From positions 868,001-932,000 of the forward strand of contig NZ_JAWUDN010000001.1 in assembly GCF_044430645.1 (NCBI RefSeq): a stretch of DNA of 64,000 bases, written 5' to 3'. This stretch comes from Ewingella allii (GTDB taxonomy: Bacteria; Pseudomonadota; Gammaproteobacteria; Enterobacterales; Enterobacteriaceae). The notes beneath the pieces are model-generated. The model made no database searches. It worked only from the letters and a program-made list of their open reading frames with translations, and was not told the DNA's origin. Made by a program: the position numbers and the translations under genes. Shown one piece after another: positions 42,252 to 49,361 of the stretch (position 1 is its first letter; the number at the start of each line of letters is the position of its first letter).

Positions 42252-43052
42252 TTACCTTCCCGGAAGAGGTTTAGCCAGCGTTACCTTCTTGGTTTCAATA
42301 TCTCTGATTCCCCTTGCCTTGTCGTAAAAATACCAAATATTAAATTTGCGCTCACCTGGCCATGTATCGTGGCAAAGATTTTCCCAGCCTAAATTTTCGG
42401 CTAATTTATTGGCTAGGGCGACTTTCGTTTCAGAAGAAATTTTACCCTGAAAAGAGCTCATAACGGCACCCAATAAAAAGTCCGAAATTTGTATGTTCTC
42501 TGAAGACTTTGAATCTTTGACGACTACTGAACTAATTATATTTTTAACCCCAAAATCCCGATTTAATGTGTTGTTAGCTATTACATGAAATGCTTCATCG
42601 GCCTTCTTATAGCGAGAAGGGAGTGGGTCAACTTCAATACGAAAGTTACAATCACGTTCTGGATGAGCTTTGATAACACTCGAGACCTTAGTGACGATGA
42701 GTTTAGTAAAATGCTTGCGCATAGCCAAATCGTAATCGTTGTTGTGGAATTTCTTATTAACGATTGATTTCTCAACAACAATACAGTGAAAAGCTAACCA
42801 GTGATGGCTGAAGAAGACGTCAATCAACTCTTGATAGAAAGGGGCAAACCTTTTCGAGTTTGTTTTTTGCCATTTGATTTCATCATAAAACTGGTGTTTT
42901 TCTCTTAAATCTCTTATTAATTTTGAAAAATCACCTCGTCTTTGATACTTCATCCAAAGACTACCAAAGCCGTAAAATCTCTGCCCATCAATACCGGATT
43001 CATCGCATGCAACATGCCAGATAAGTTTTCCGGGGCTGGCAATATTTGTCAT
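42252..43052 (-). CDS. DUF3800 domain protein (moron)
   Basis: 266 residues. DUF3800 pattern: the N-terminal acidic motif CDESG (Asp17-Glu18-Ser19) after a beta strand, EIKWQKTNSKRFAPFYQELID near residue 58, and a late SENIQISDFLLGAVMSS with acidic residue near 205. The family has an RNase H-like fold and is frequent in mobile and defence islands; the reaction is not established. AT-rich, minus strand, next to the membrane-protein gene with no other partner. Confidence 0.82.
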   Translation of the reverse strand: MTNIASPGKLIWHVACDESGIDGQRFYGFGSLWMKYQRRGDFSKLIRDLREKHQFYDEIKWQKTNSKRFAPFYQELIDVFFSHHWLAFHCIVVEKSIVNKKFHNNDYDLAMRKHFTKLIVTKVSSVIKAHPERDCNFRIEVDPLPSRYKKADEAFHVIANNTLNRDFGVKNIISSVVVKDSKSSENIQISDFLLGAVMSSFQGKISSETKVALANKLAENLGWENLCHDTWPGERKFNIWYFYDKARGIRDIETKKVTLAKPLPGR

Positions 43053-43149
43053 AGGTTACTCTCAGAAATTTGGCTTAATTATAAACATTTAAACATATCT
43101 TTTATTTCCGGATAAGGCTGTGTTTTTATCCACGTATATCCAATCCACT

Positions 43150-43177
43150 TAGGCTGCCATTTTGGCGGCCTTTTTTT
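43150..43177 (+). terminator. Terminator-like hairpin before the lysis genes
   Basis: GGCTGCC and GGCGGCC arms with an ATTTT loop, then seven T. A plausible tR'-type stop that Q would overcome. Confidence 0.7.
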
Positions 43178-43225
43178 ATGCCCTCGATTCGATGGAGGAC
43201 AACAACAGCGATAAGGGGTTTATCA

Positions 43226-43606
43226 ATGTCTGAGCCTGTATCAGCAACAGCAGCTTCAGCGGCACTCGCTACGGTCGGTGTGTTTGGGTGGTTTACTGGC
43301 CTTGATTACGGCGTTGTGTTTGGGGCGTTTGCTGGGGCTGTGTTCTATGTCACATCAGCAGTAGACCTGTCAGCGTGGCGGCGTATCTCATATTTCGGTG
43401 TGTCGTTCCTGTGCGGCCTGTTTGGTGCTGGCGTCGCTGGCGCAAAGTTAGCGGCTTGGCTCAACTATCCCGATAAACCATTGGATGCCTTGGGCGCGGT
43501 GATCATCTCCGCACTGGCGGTGCAGTTGCTTACGTTCGCCAGCAACAGGGCAAAGAACCCAACATCACTGATTGATCGGTGGAGGGGGCAAAGTGGTACT
43601 AAATGA
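43226..43606 (+). CDS. Phage holin 1
   Basis: 126 residues with three to four hydrophobic segments (ALATVGVFGWFTGLDYGVVFGAFAGAVFYV; ISYFGVSFLCGLFGAGVAG; GAVIISALAVQLLTFA) and a charged C-terminus RWRGQSGTK. Size, topology and position immediately before the endolysin identify a holin. Start at 43226 (MSEPVSATAAS); an ATG at 43178 lies just after a terminator and is less likely. Confidence 0.82.
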   Translation: MSEPVSATAASAALATVGVFGWFTGLDYGVVFGAFAGAVFYVTSAVDLSAWRRISYFGVSFLCGLFGAGVAGAKLAAWLNYPDKPLDALGAVIISALAVQLLTFASNRAKNPTSLIDRWRGQSGTK

Positions 43607-43880
43607 CCCGCTTGTTATCTCTAACGTGGTGCTGTGCAGTCTGGTGGTGATCCGGTTGTGCTTCTTTCGAAAGAATGGGGCAACGCACCGACGCTGGGCT
43701 GCTTGGCTGGCTTACCTGCTTATCTTGGCTTACGGCAGTGTGCCGATCCGCTTCTGGTTCGATCACTACCACAACACGCACTGGGCGTCGTTCGCACTTA
43801 ACGCCATCATCTGCATCGCGATATACCGCGCTGGCGGGAACGTCGCCAAACTCTTCAGTGTTCTGAGACATCCACAATGA
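43593..43880 (+). CDS. Phage holin 2 (three-TM holin family)
   Basis: 95 residues, three hydrophobic segments, opening VVLNDPLVISNVVLCSLVVIRLCFF like the three-TM phage holins paired with the first holin in other enterobacterial prophages. It may be a holin or an antiholin. GTG start at 43593, with GGAGGGGG upstream, overlaps the first holin by 14 bp; its stop overlaps the endolysin ATG. Confidence 0.72.
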   Translation: MVLNDPLVISNVVLCSLVVIRLCFFRKNGATHRRWAAWLAYLLILAYGSVPIRFWFDHYHNTHWASFALNAIICIAIYRAGGNVAKLFSVLRHPQ

Positions 43881-44509
43881 CAAAAGACCAATTTCAACGG
43901 GCGGCTTCACTCAGCGCCGAGTTAGCCACGCGCTGGTATCCGCATCTGGTTTCTACCATGACCGAATTCAGCATCACGACACCGGCGCGGCAGGCGGCAT
44001 TCATCGCGCAGATCGGCACTGAGTCCGGCGGGTTCAAAACGCTGTCCGAGTCGTTCAACTATTCGATTGCTGGCCTGTCAGTGTTCGGAAACCGCCTCAC
44101 CGCGTCGCAGCGCGAGCAGCTGGGCCGCCGGAACGGGGAAGGCCCGTTATCGCTCGAGCGCCAGCGTGCTATTGCCAATCTGGCGTATGCAAACCGCTTC
44201 GGCAACAAAGCGGCCGGAGACGGCTATAAATTCCGTGGGCGGGGCCTGAAGCAGATCACGTTCCTCGACAACTACCTCGCCTGTGGCCGCGCGCTGGGCA
44301 TCGACCTTATCAGCGACCCGGACCTGCTATTGCAGGACGAATACGCGGCGCGGTCGGCGGGCTGGTTCTGGAAGGCCAATAACTGCAATCGCTTTGCAGA
44401 CTCAAGCGACTTCACCGGGCTGACGAAGTGCATCAATGGCGGCATTAACGGGCTGCCAGACCGTCAGGCCCGCTTGCTGGTGGCGCAAAAGGCGCTGGGG
44501 CTGAAATGA
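43877..44509 (+). CDS. Endolysin (glycoside hydrolase family 19)
   Basis: 210 residues of the chitinase-like GH19 lysozyme group, which cut the peptidoglycan sugar chain. The likely catalytic Glu lies in AQIGTESGGFKTLSESFNYS (~residue 50), followed by YKFRGRGLKQITFLDNY and AARSAGWFWKANNCN. No signal peptide, so release depends on the holins. ATGA overlaps with both holin 2 and Rz. Confidence 0.93.
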   Translation: MTKDQFQRAASLSAELATRWYPHLVSTMTEFSITTPARQAAFIAQIGTESGGFKTLSESFNYSIAGLSVFGNRLTASQREQLGRRNGEGPLSLERQRAIANLAYANRFGNKAAGDGYKFRGRGLKQITFLDNYLACGRALGIDLISDPDLLLQDEYAARSAGWFWKANNCNRFADSSDFTGLTKCINGGINGLPDRQARLLVAQKALGLK

Positions 44510-45012
44510 ACGTTAAGGCGTTAGTGATTGCCGCTGCGCTGCTGGCCGCTGGTGTGACGTGGTGGATTGAGGGCATGCGCTGGGATAAAGACGTTGCCAG
44601 CCTGAAAGAGTCCCACGCCCTTGCACTGAAGAAGATCAGCGATAAAGCCTTCGCAGATCTAACCGCCGCCAACCAGCGCACCGCTGAAGCGCAGGCCGCG
44701 GCAGCTGAATTAGATAAGAAGCATACCGAGGAATTAGCCAATGAACTGGCAAAAAATGAAGCCCTTCGCGCTGACGTTGCCGCTGGCACTCGCCGCGTGC
44801 GGATCGCATCAGCCAACCTTGCAACCTGTGAGCTCACCCGGGGCAACAATACCGGAGGCAGCAGCGTGGGCAATGCAGTACAAGTCGAACTCTCTGACGC
44901 TGGTGGACGGGCTGTTCTCGATCTCCGAGCCAGCGCCATCAAAGACGGCGAAGTGATTCAGTACCTTCAAGGCTACATCACCAAGGTTGTGAAGCAGTGC
45001 AAAATTAAATAG
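44506..45012 (+). CDS. Rz: Rz-like i-spanin
   Basis: 168 residues with an N-terminal membrane anchor (VKALVIAAALLAAGVTWWIEGM) and a long coiled coil (residues ~30-95). With the o-spanin it fuses inner and outer membranes in the last step of lysis. Overlaps the endolysin by four bases and contains the Rz1 gene in another frame. Confidence 0.88.
   Translation: MNVKALVIAAALLAAGVTWWIEGMRWDKDVASLKESHALALKKISDKAFADLTAANQRTAEAQAAAAELDKKHTEELANELAKNEALRADVAAGTRRVRIASANLATCELTRGNNTGGSSVGNAVQVELSDAGGRAVLDLRASAIKDGEVIQYLQGYITKVVKQCKIK
44741..44956 (+). CDS. Rz1: Rz1-like o-spanin lipoprotein, nested in Rz
   Basis: 71 residues entirely inside Rz in a different frame. Lipobox LPLALAAC gives a lipidated cysteine near residue 20, after the basic MNWQKMKPF; the mature part is short and Pro-rich (PTLQPVSSPGATIPEAAAW). 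This is the classic embedded o-spanin arrangement. Starts at 44741 or at the internal ATG 44756. Confidence 0.82.
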   Translation: MNWQKMKPFALTLPLALAACGSHQPTLQPVSSPGATIPEAAAWAMQYKSNSLTLVDGLFSISEPAPSKTAK

Positions 45013-45020
45013 GTGGAACG

Positions 45021-45254
45021 ATGGATGTTAAATATTTAAGCCAGGCCCACGGGCTGCTACAAAAGATAAGTGAGCTTAAGCGTGAGCATGACATAGTTGC
45101 TGGTGGTGGCGGGTTAGGCGTAACGGTTCAGTCGCAATATCAGGATGACGCATTCGTTAATGCCATTCGGCCTCACGTATTGGCTGAGATCATTAAGCGT
45201 ATTGAGGCAAAGCAGGATCACCTCAAACAGCTTGGCGTAACATTTTCAGAGTGA
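45021..45254 (+). CDS. Hypothetical phage protein, 77 aa
   Basis: MDVKYLSQAHGLLQKISELKREHDIVAGGGGLGVTVQSQY, then AFVNAIRPHVLAEIIKRIEAKQDHL. Soluble, mostly helical. No family recognised. Eight bases after Rz with GGTGGAACG before the ATG. The first 44-bp direct repeat begins 6 bases after its stop. Confidence 0.65.
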   Translation: MDVKYLSQAHGLLQKISELKREHDIVAGGGGLGVTVQSQYQDDAFVNAIRPHVLAEIIKRIEAKQDHLKQLGVTFSE

Positions 45255-45260
45255 ATGCAC

Positions 45261-45304
45261 TTAGGCATTACAGAAGGCATTCACTGAGTGCCTGTGATAA
45301 TGCT
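45261..45304 (+). repeat. 44-bp direct repeat, copy 1
   Basis: Begins TTAGGCATTACAGAAGGCAT and ends GTGATAATGCT; matches 46066-46109 at 43 of 44 positions. Holds an internal hairpin AGGCA/TGCCT. In this copy, upstream GTGAATGC can also pair with GCATTCAC inside the repeat. Confidence 0.9.
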
Positions 45305-45341
45305 TTGCGCTAAAGTAAGTTTATTAAATCATGGAGGGATA

Positions 45342-45827
45342 ATGGACGAGCACTACTTAGCATACCAATCACTTGAAGTGGCAAGGGATTCAGCAAATTG
45401 GGCATTCTGGGCGATGGTATTAACCGGAGTTGGCTCGATATTTTCATTTATAGCGTTATTAATAACGGGCGCTGCTGGATTTATTGCTTTCAAAACAATG
45501 AATTCTTGGAAGGAGCAAGCAAAACAGCAACAGCTTATTAGGTTAAAAAGAGCAGTATTTGATTATCGGCGAAAGATAGAAGAACTGATCGTGCTTTCAA
45601 AGGATGAATTTAACCTAGCAGTAAATAATGAATTGCAACCACTTTTATCTAATATTTTTCATGAGTTAGTTTTGGCTGGTTTGGACGAGGAGGAATGTCC
45701 ACAAGCTATTTTATTTGGAGAGTTATGCGTGGAGCATAACCTTCATAGAGATCAGGCCTCTGAGTGGACCAAGGTTTTTAGGGCGGCAATAAATTTACAG
45801 GAATCGATAAAAATATCCTTGAAATGA
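45342..45827 (+). CDS. Unknown protein with one or two membrane segments
   Basis: 161 residues. An N-terminal helix is followed by hydrophobic segments at ~20-50 (WAFWAMVLTGVGSIFSFIALLITGAAGFIAF) and a soluble helical body (QQQLIRLKRAVFDYRRKIEELIVLSKDEF). No family recognised. AT-rich with atypical codon use compared with the phage late genes, and enclosed by the 44-bp direct repeats together with the next ORF. ATG 45342 follows GGAGGGATA. Confidence 0.65.
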   Translation: MDEHYLAYQSLEVARDSANWAFWAMVLTGVGSIFSFIALLITGAAGFIAFKTMNSWKEQAKQQQLIRLKRAVFDYRRKIEELIVLSKDEFNLAVNNELQPLLSNIFHELVLAGLDEEECPQAILFGELCVEHNLHRDQASEWTKVFRAAINLQESIKISLK

Positions 45828-45861
45828 TAATTTCCTACCCAAAGCGTAAGGGTAATAATAT

Positions 45862-46059
45862 ATGAAGCTTAGATACGACCTGCTCGGTGCTGGGGTTAAT
45901 GGTGAAAATCGACATCCAGCCGAAGTGTTAAAAGAACTGAATATAAGTTACCAGCGTTACGAGGGTTGCCCCGTTGCCGACTGTATTTTTTTGCATAATG
46001 CTCAATTAACAGATGACCATTTGCCACCTTGGATAACAGTTTGCAAGCGTAATCAATAA
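45862..46059 (+). CDS. Hypothetical protein, 65 aa
   Basis: MKLRYDLLGAGVNGENRHPAEVLKELNISYQRYEGCPVAD, then FLHNAQLTDDHLPPWITVCKRNQ. Cys at two positions; no family recognised. Immediately followed by the second 44-bp repeat, so it belongs to the repeat-bounded cassette. Confidence 0.5.
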   Translation: MKLRYDLLGAGVNGENRHPAEVLKELNISYQRYEGCPVADCIFLHNAQLTDDHLPPWITVCKRNQ

Positions 46060-46065
46060 GCCCTA

Positions 46066-46109
46066 TTAGGCATTACAGCAGGCATTCACTGAGTGCCTGT
46101 GATAATGCT
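46066..46109 (+). repeat. 44-bp direct repeat, copy 2
   Basis: Differs from copy 1 by a single base (C for A in ACAG[C/A]AGG). It directly abuts the structured element that starts at 46111. Confidence 0.9.
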
Positions 46110-46110
46110 G

Positions 46111-46206
46111 CCCATAGCATGGCGGGTTCAGGAAACTGGTTGCAACATTGAGTAGTGCGCAATGTTCAATGCCAAGAGCTGGGGACTTAGCCCGCCGTGC
46201 TATGGG
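46111..46206. ncRNA. Candidate structured RNA, about 96 nt
   Basis: The ends pair over 16 bp without a gap: 46111-46126 with 46191-46206, 15 Watson-Crick pairs and one G-T. Inside are TCAG-GAAA-CTGG (GNRA-type tetraloop, 46128-46139), a 7-bp stem AACATTG/CAATGTT (46144-46150 with 46160-46166) extendable by TTG/CAA around a bulged C, and a weaker hairpin near 46172-46182. No ORF spans it and it does not match any RNA class I know. Strand cannot be fixed. Confidence 0.55.
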
Positions 46207-46304
46207 TATCAAATCGAATGCATTCCTAATTACCATTGACTGCAAGTTTTCATGGGAAAGAAATCGCCTTATACTGGCAAAAAAACACAATCATTGGTGA
46301 AATA

Positions 46305-46535
46305 ATGTCAGCAGATAATCGATTTATTGTATTCGCCTACGACCACTGTGAAGGCGCTGGCGGTACTGGTGATATTCATTGTGTCACTTCGACTCTCAAA
46401 GATGCAGAGGATGCCGCTCAAAGCGACGAAGCTAGAAATAACAGCGACACGATAGAGATTTACGATATTCAGGAAGAGAATATAGTTTGCTCGTTTTATC
46501 ACACAGTGCAGGGCGAGTGGTATAGAGACGAGTAG
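46305..46535 (+). CDS. Hypothetical phage protein, 76 aa
   Basis: An acidic protein, MSADNRFIVFAYDHCEGAGG followed by DIHCVTSTLKDAEDAAQSDEARNN and ending HTVQGEWYRDE. No family recognised. Start 46305 preceded by TGGTGAAATA. It has its own terminator 22 bp after the stop, consistent with an accessory gene. AT-rich. Confidence 0.6.
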   Translation: MSADNRFIVFAYDHCEGAGGTGDIHCVTSTLKDAEDAAQSDEARNNSDTIEIYDIQEENIVCSFYHTVQGEWYRDE

Positions 46536-46557
46536 CGCTAAAAATTAATGAAACACT

Positions 46558-46582
46558 AAACCGCCTCCGGGCGGTTTTTTTT
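46558..46582 (+). terminator. Terminator before the HNH gene
   Basis: ACCGCC-TCCG-GGCGGT stem with a T8 run. Confidence 0.85.
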
Positions 46583-46593
46583 ATGGGTGAAAT

Positions 46594-46944
46594 ATGCCAG
46601 CAAGAATCCCACGGTCATGCCGAAAGCATGGGTGCCCAAAAACAACCATCGAACGGTCAGGCTATTGCCCTGACCATATAAACGCCGGATGGGAAGCCCA
46701 CCAGCAAGGTAAGAGCAGGCATGAGCGAGGTTATGGTGTGCAATGGGACAAGCTGCGCCCTCTGATACTGTCGCGTGACAAACACCTGTGTCAGCAGTGT
46801 AAGCGTGAAGGGCGAGTGACTGCCGCACAAACCGTTGACCATATCATTGCCAAAGCAAATGGTGGCACTGATGACCACGGCAACCTCGAGAGCCTGTGCT
46901 GGCCACATCACCGAACGAAGACAGCAACTGAAAGACTGAAATGA
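46594..46944 (+). CDS. HNH endonuclease (packaging-associated)
   Basis: 116 residues. N-terminal Cys/His cluster (CRKHGC, CPDH), CQQCKREGR zinc ligands near residue 66, and the HNH core VDHIIAKANGGTDDHGNLESLCWPHHRTKT. HNH proteins directly upstream of terS/terL of HK97-type phages take part in terminase cutting at cos. ATG preceded by GGGTGAAAT. Followed by the cos/Fur-box region. Confidence 0.9.
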   Translation: MPARIPRSCRKHGCPKTTIERSGYCPDHINAGWEAHQQGKSRHERGYGVQWDKLRPLILSRDKHLCQQCKREGRVTAAQTVDHIIAKANGGTDDHGNLESLCWPHHRTKTATERLK

Positions 46945-46955
46945 TAATCATTATC
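46937..46955. promoter_or_regulatory. Fur-box-like dyad 1
   Basis: Contains TGATAATCATTATCA (46942-46956), a perfect 7-1-7 inverted repeat, identical to the Fur consensus core. It overlaps the stop of the HNH gene. Confidence 0.55.
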
Positions 46956-46956
46956 A

Positions 46957-47153
46957 ACTAAAGGGTGGTGGATAGTTGCATTTTGAATCATTTCAATTCA
47001 AATGATAATGATTCTCATCTGTGAGGGAGGGGCGGGCAAAGAGTTCACCCCTCTCGCCTTAAAGGACCGCCGCCTAAGTTTTTGTCGCACGCCCGCAGGT
47101 TGGAAAAGATTTTTAGGGGTACCCCAACAAACTATTAATAGGAGTTTTCGATT
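46957..47153. other. Non-coding region before terS, probable cos region
   Basis: About 200 bp between HNH and terS without an ORF. In HK97-type phages cos lies here. It holds a second Fur-like dyad (TGAGAATCATTATCA on the minus strand, 47003-47017), GC-rich stretches and the palindrome GGGGTACCCC (47116-47125). The same decamer recurs at 47250-47259 inside terS. The cut site itself cannot be assigned by eye. Confidence 0.5.
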
Positions 47154-47627
47154 ATGTCCGGACCACCGAAAACCCCGACGCATCTGGTTTTATTGACAGG
47201 GAACCCATCAAAACGAGCCATCAATAAAAACGAACCAAAACCCCCTTCAGGGGTACCCCCAATTCCGAAGCATTTGGACAAGATGGGGAAGTACTGGTTT
47301 AAGCGGATCGGGGATGAACTCGACGCTATTGGCGTGATGACCAAGCTCGATGGCAAGGCACTCGAACTGTTGATCGAAGCCTATACAGAATATCGCCATC
47401 ACTGCGATGTTTTGGCCGAAGAGGGATACACCTACAAATCAAAATCAGCAACCGGTGACGATATGGTGAAAGCTCATCCCGCCGCCGTGATGAAATCTGA
47501 TGCATGGAAACGTATCCGGGCGATGCTCGGTGAATTTGGCATGACTCCAGCAAGCCGGGCAAAGGTTGGCGGTAAAAGCCCGGCGGAAGTCGACCCCCTC
47601 GATGAATTTTTGAAAAAGCGCAAATGA
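47154..47627 (+). CDS. Terminase small subunit (P27 family)
   Basis: 157 residues. P27-type opening PKTPTHLVLLTGNPSKRAINKNEPKP, then HLDKMGKYWFKRIGDELDAIGVMTKLDGKALELLIEAY and C-terminal GMTPASRAKVGG. It recognises phage DNA for packaging together with TerL. ATG preceded by TAGGAG. Confidence 0.93.
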   Translation: MSGPPKTPTHLVLLTGNPSKRAINKNEPKPPSGVPPIPKHLDKMGKYWFKRIGDELDAIGVMTKLDGKALELLIEAYTEYRHHCDVLAEEGYTYKSKSATGDDMVKAHPAAVMKSDAWKRIRAMLGEFGMTPASRAKVGGKSPAEVDPLDEFLKKRK

Positions 47628-47630
47628 TGA

Positions 47631-49361
47631 ATGGCAACCGTTTCGGAAGGTATCCAGTACGCAGAGCGCGTGCTCACCGGCGAGATTGTTGCTGGCGAAC
47701 TGGTGCGGCTTTCGTGCCAACGATTCCTTAACGATTTAGAGCATGGGCCGGAACGCGGCGTCTACTTCAGCGAGGAGCGCGCCCAGCACATCCTCGATTT
47801 TTATAATTTCGTTCCCCACGTTAAAGGTGCATTAGCAGGCAAGCCAATAGAGCTGATGGCTTGGGACGTTTTCATTTTGATAAACCTCTTTGGCTTCGTT
47901 ATCCCCCTGATCGATGAAATGACGGGGGAACAGATGTTCGATGACGACGGCGACGCCATCATGGTTCGCCGATTCCGAACTGCCTATAACGAGGTTGCAC
48001 GTAAAAATGCAAAATCCACCCTTTCTTCTGGCATTGGCCTTTACATGACTGGCGCGGACGGCGAGGGCGGGGCCGAGGTTTATTCAGCCGCTACCACGCG
48101 AGATCAGGCACGCATCGTTTTCGATGATGCCAAGAACATGATCAAGAAGGCACCCCGCACGCTGGGTAGGTTATTTGGTCATGTAAAACTTAATATCCAT
48201 CAGGAGAGAACGGCCTCTAAGTTCGAACCTCTTTCCAGTGATGCGAATAACCTTGATGGCTTGAACATTCATTGCGGGATTGTCGATGAGCTGCATGCTC
48301 ACCGCACCCGTGACGTTTGGGATGTTTTAGAAACGGCGACCGGTGCGCGTCTCCAATCACTTCTGTTTGCCATAACAACCGCGGGAACAAACAAGGAAGG
48401 GATCTGTTTTGAGCAGCGAGACTATGCAATCAAAGTTTTGCGCGGTGTTGTTGAAGACGACACTTATTTTGCTGTCATTTACACCCTTGATGAAGACGAC
48501 GATCCGTTTGATGAAAAGAACTGGCCGAAGGCAAATCCCGGACTAGGGATTTGTAAGCGCTGGGATGATATGCGCCGACTGGCTAAAAAGGCCAAAGAGC
48601 AGATCGCCGCGCGGCCTAACTTCTTCACCAAGCACCTCAATATCTGGGTGACGGCCGAAAGCGCTTGGATGGATATGGATCGCTGGGCCAAATGTGAAGG
48701 CGTTGCGCCGGATGAACAGCTATGTGCATGGCCGCTGTGGGTAGGTATCGACCTCTCGAATAAAATCGATATCTGCGCGGCCGCCAAAACATGGCTTGCG
48801 CCGAACGGTCATACACACTCTAAATTCAAATTTTGGATCCCTGAGGGCCGATTAGAAACAGCCCCTAATCATATCGCCGAGCTTTATAAAAAGTGGTCTG
48901 ACGCAGGTTATCTGGAACTGACGGACGGTGACGTTATCGACCACGGTTACATCAAGGCGGAAGTAGAGGCGTGGGTAAAAGGGGAAAGCCTGCGAGAAAT
49001 CGCATTTGACCCATGGAGTGCCACGCAGTTTAGCCTGGCGCTGGCCGAGGAGGGGCTTCCTCTCGTAGAAGTAGCTCAGACGGTCAAAAACCTCTCCGAG
49101 TCTATGAAGACGGTGCAGGCGGATATTTACGGCAACAAATTCCACCATGACGGTAATCCGGTAATGACGTGGATGATGTCCAACGTGACCGTAAAACCGG
49201 ACAAAAACAACAACGTCTTCCCAAACAAATCAACACCTGAAAACAAAATCGATGGTCCGGTGGCACTGTTTACCGCCAAGAGTCGATTAATCGTTAATGG
49301 TGGCGATGATAAGCAGGACTTAACCGACTTCTTTGAAGATCCGATAATGATAGGTGTCTGA
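47631..49361 (+). CDS. Terminase large subunit
   Basis: 576 residues, HK97-type. ATPase part: Walker A-like YNEVARKNAKSTLSSGIGL near residue 125 and Walker B with catalytic Glu IVDELHAHRTRDVWDVLE near 222. Nuclease part: WVGIDLSNKIDICAAAK near 370 and later acidic residues FDPWSATQFSLALAEEG. It drives DNA into the prohead and cuts concatemers. The stop shares ATGA with the portal gene. Confidence 0.95.
   Translation: MATVSEGIQYAERVLTGEIVAGELVRLSCQRFLNDLEHGPERGVYFSEERAQHILDFYNFVPHVKGALAGKPIELMAWDVFILINLFGFVIPLIDEMTGEQMFDDDGDAIMVRRFRTAYNEVARKNAKSTLSSGIGLYMTGADGEGGAEVYSAATTRDQARIVFDDAKNMIKKAPRTLGRLFGHVKLNIHQERTASKFEPLSSDANNLDGLNIHCGIVDELHAHRTRDVWDVLETATGARLQSLLFAITTAGTNKEGICFEQRDYAIKVLRGVVEDDTYFAVIYTLDEDDDPFDEKNWPKANPGLGICKRWDDMRRLAKKAKEQIAARPNFFTKHLNIWVTAESAWMDMDRWAKCEGVAPDEQLCAWPLWVGIDLSNKIDICAAAKTWLAPNGHTHSKFKFWIPEGRLETAPNHIAELYKKWSDAGYLELTDGDVIDHGYIKAEVEAWVKGESLREIAFDPWSATQFSLALAEEGLPLVEVAQTVKNLSESMKTVQADIYGNKFHHDGNPVMTWMMSNVTVKPDKNNNVFPNKSTPENKIDGPVALFTAKSRLIVNGGDDKQDLTDFFEDPIMIGV

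Noticed and set aside
42142..42327. 61-codon plus-strand ORF at the DUF3800 stop
   Set aside because: Overlaps the 3' end of the DUF3800 gene antisense and encodes an Arg/Leu-rich product with no ribosome site.
46111..46206. Reading the 46.1-kb structured element as a tRNA
   Set aside because: The closing stem is 16 bp, the arms do not match cloverleaf sizes and there is no T-loop consensus.
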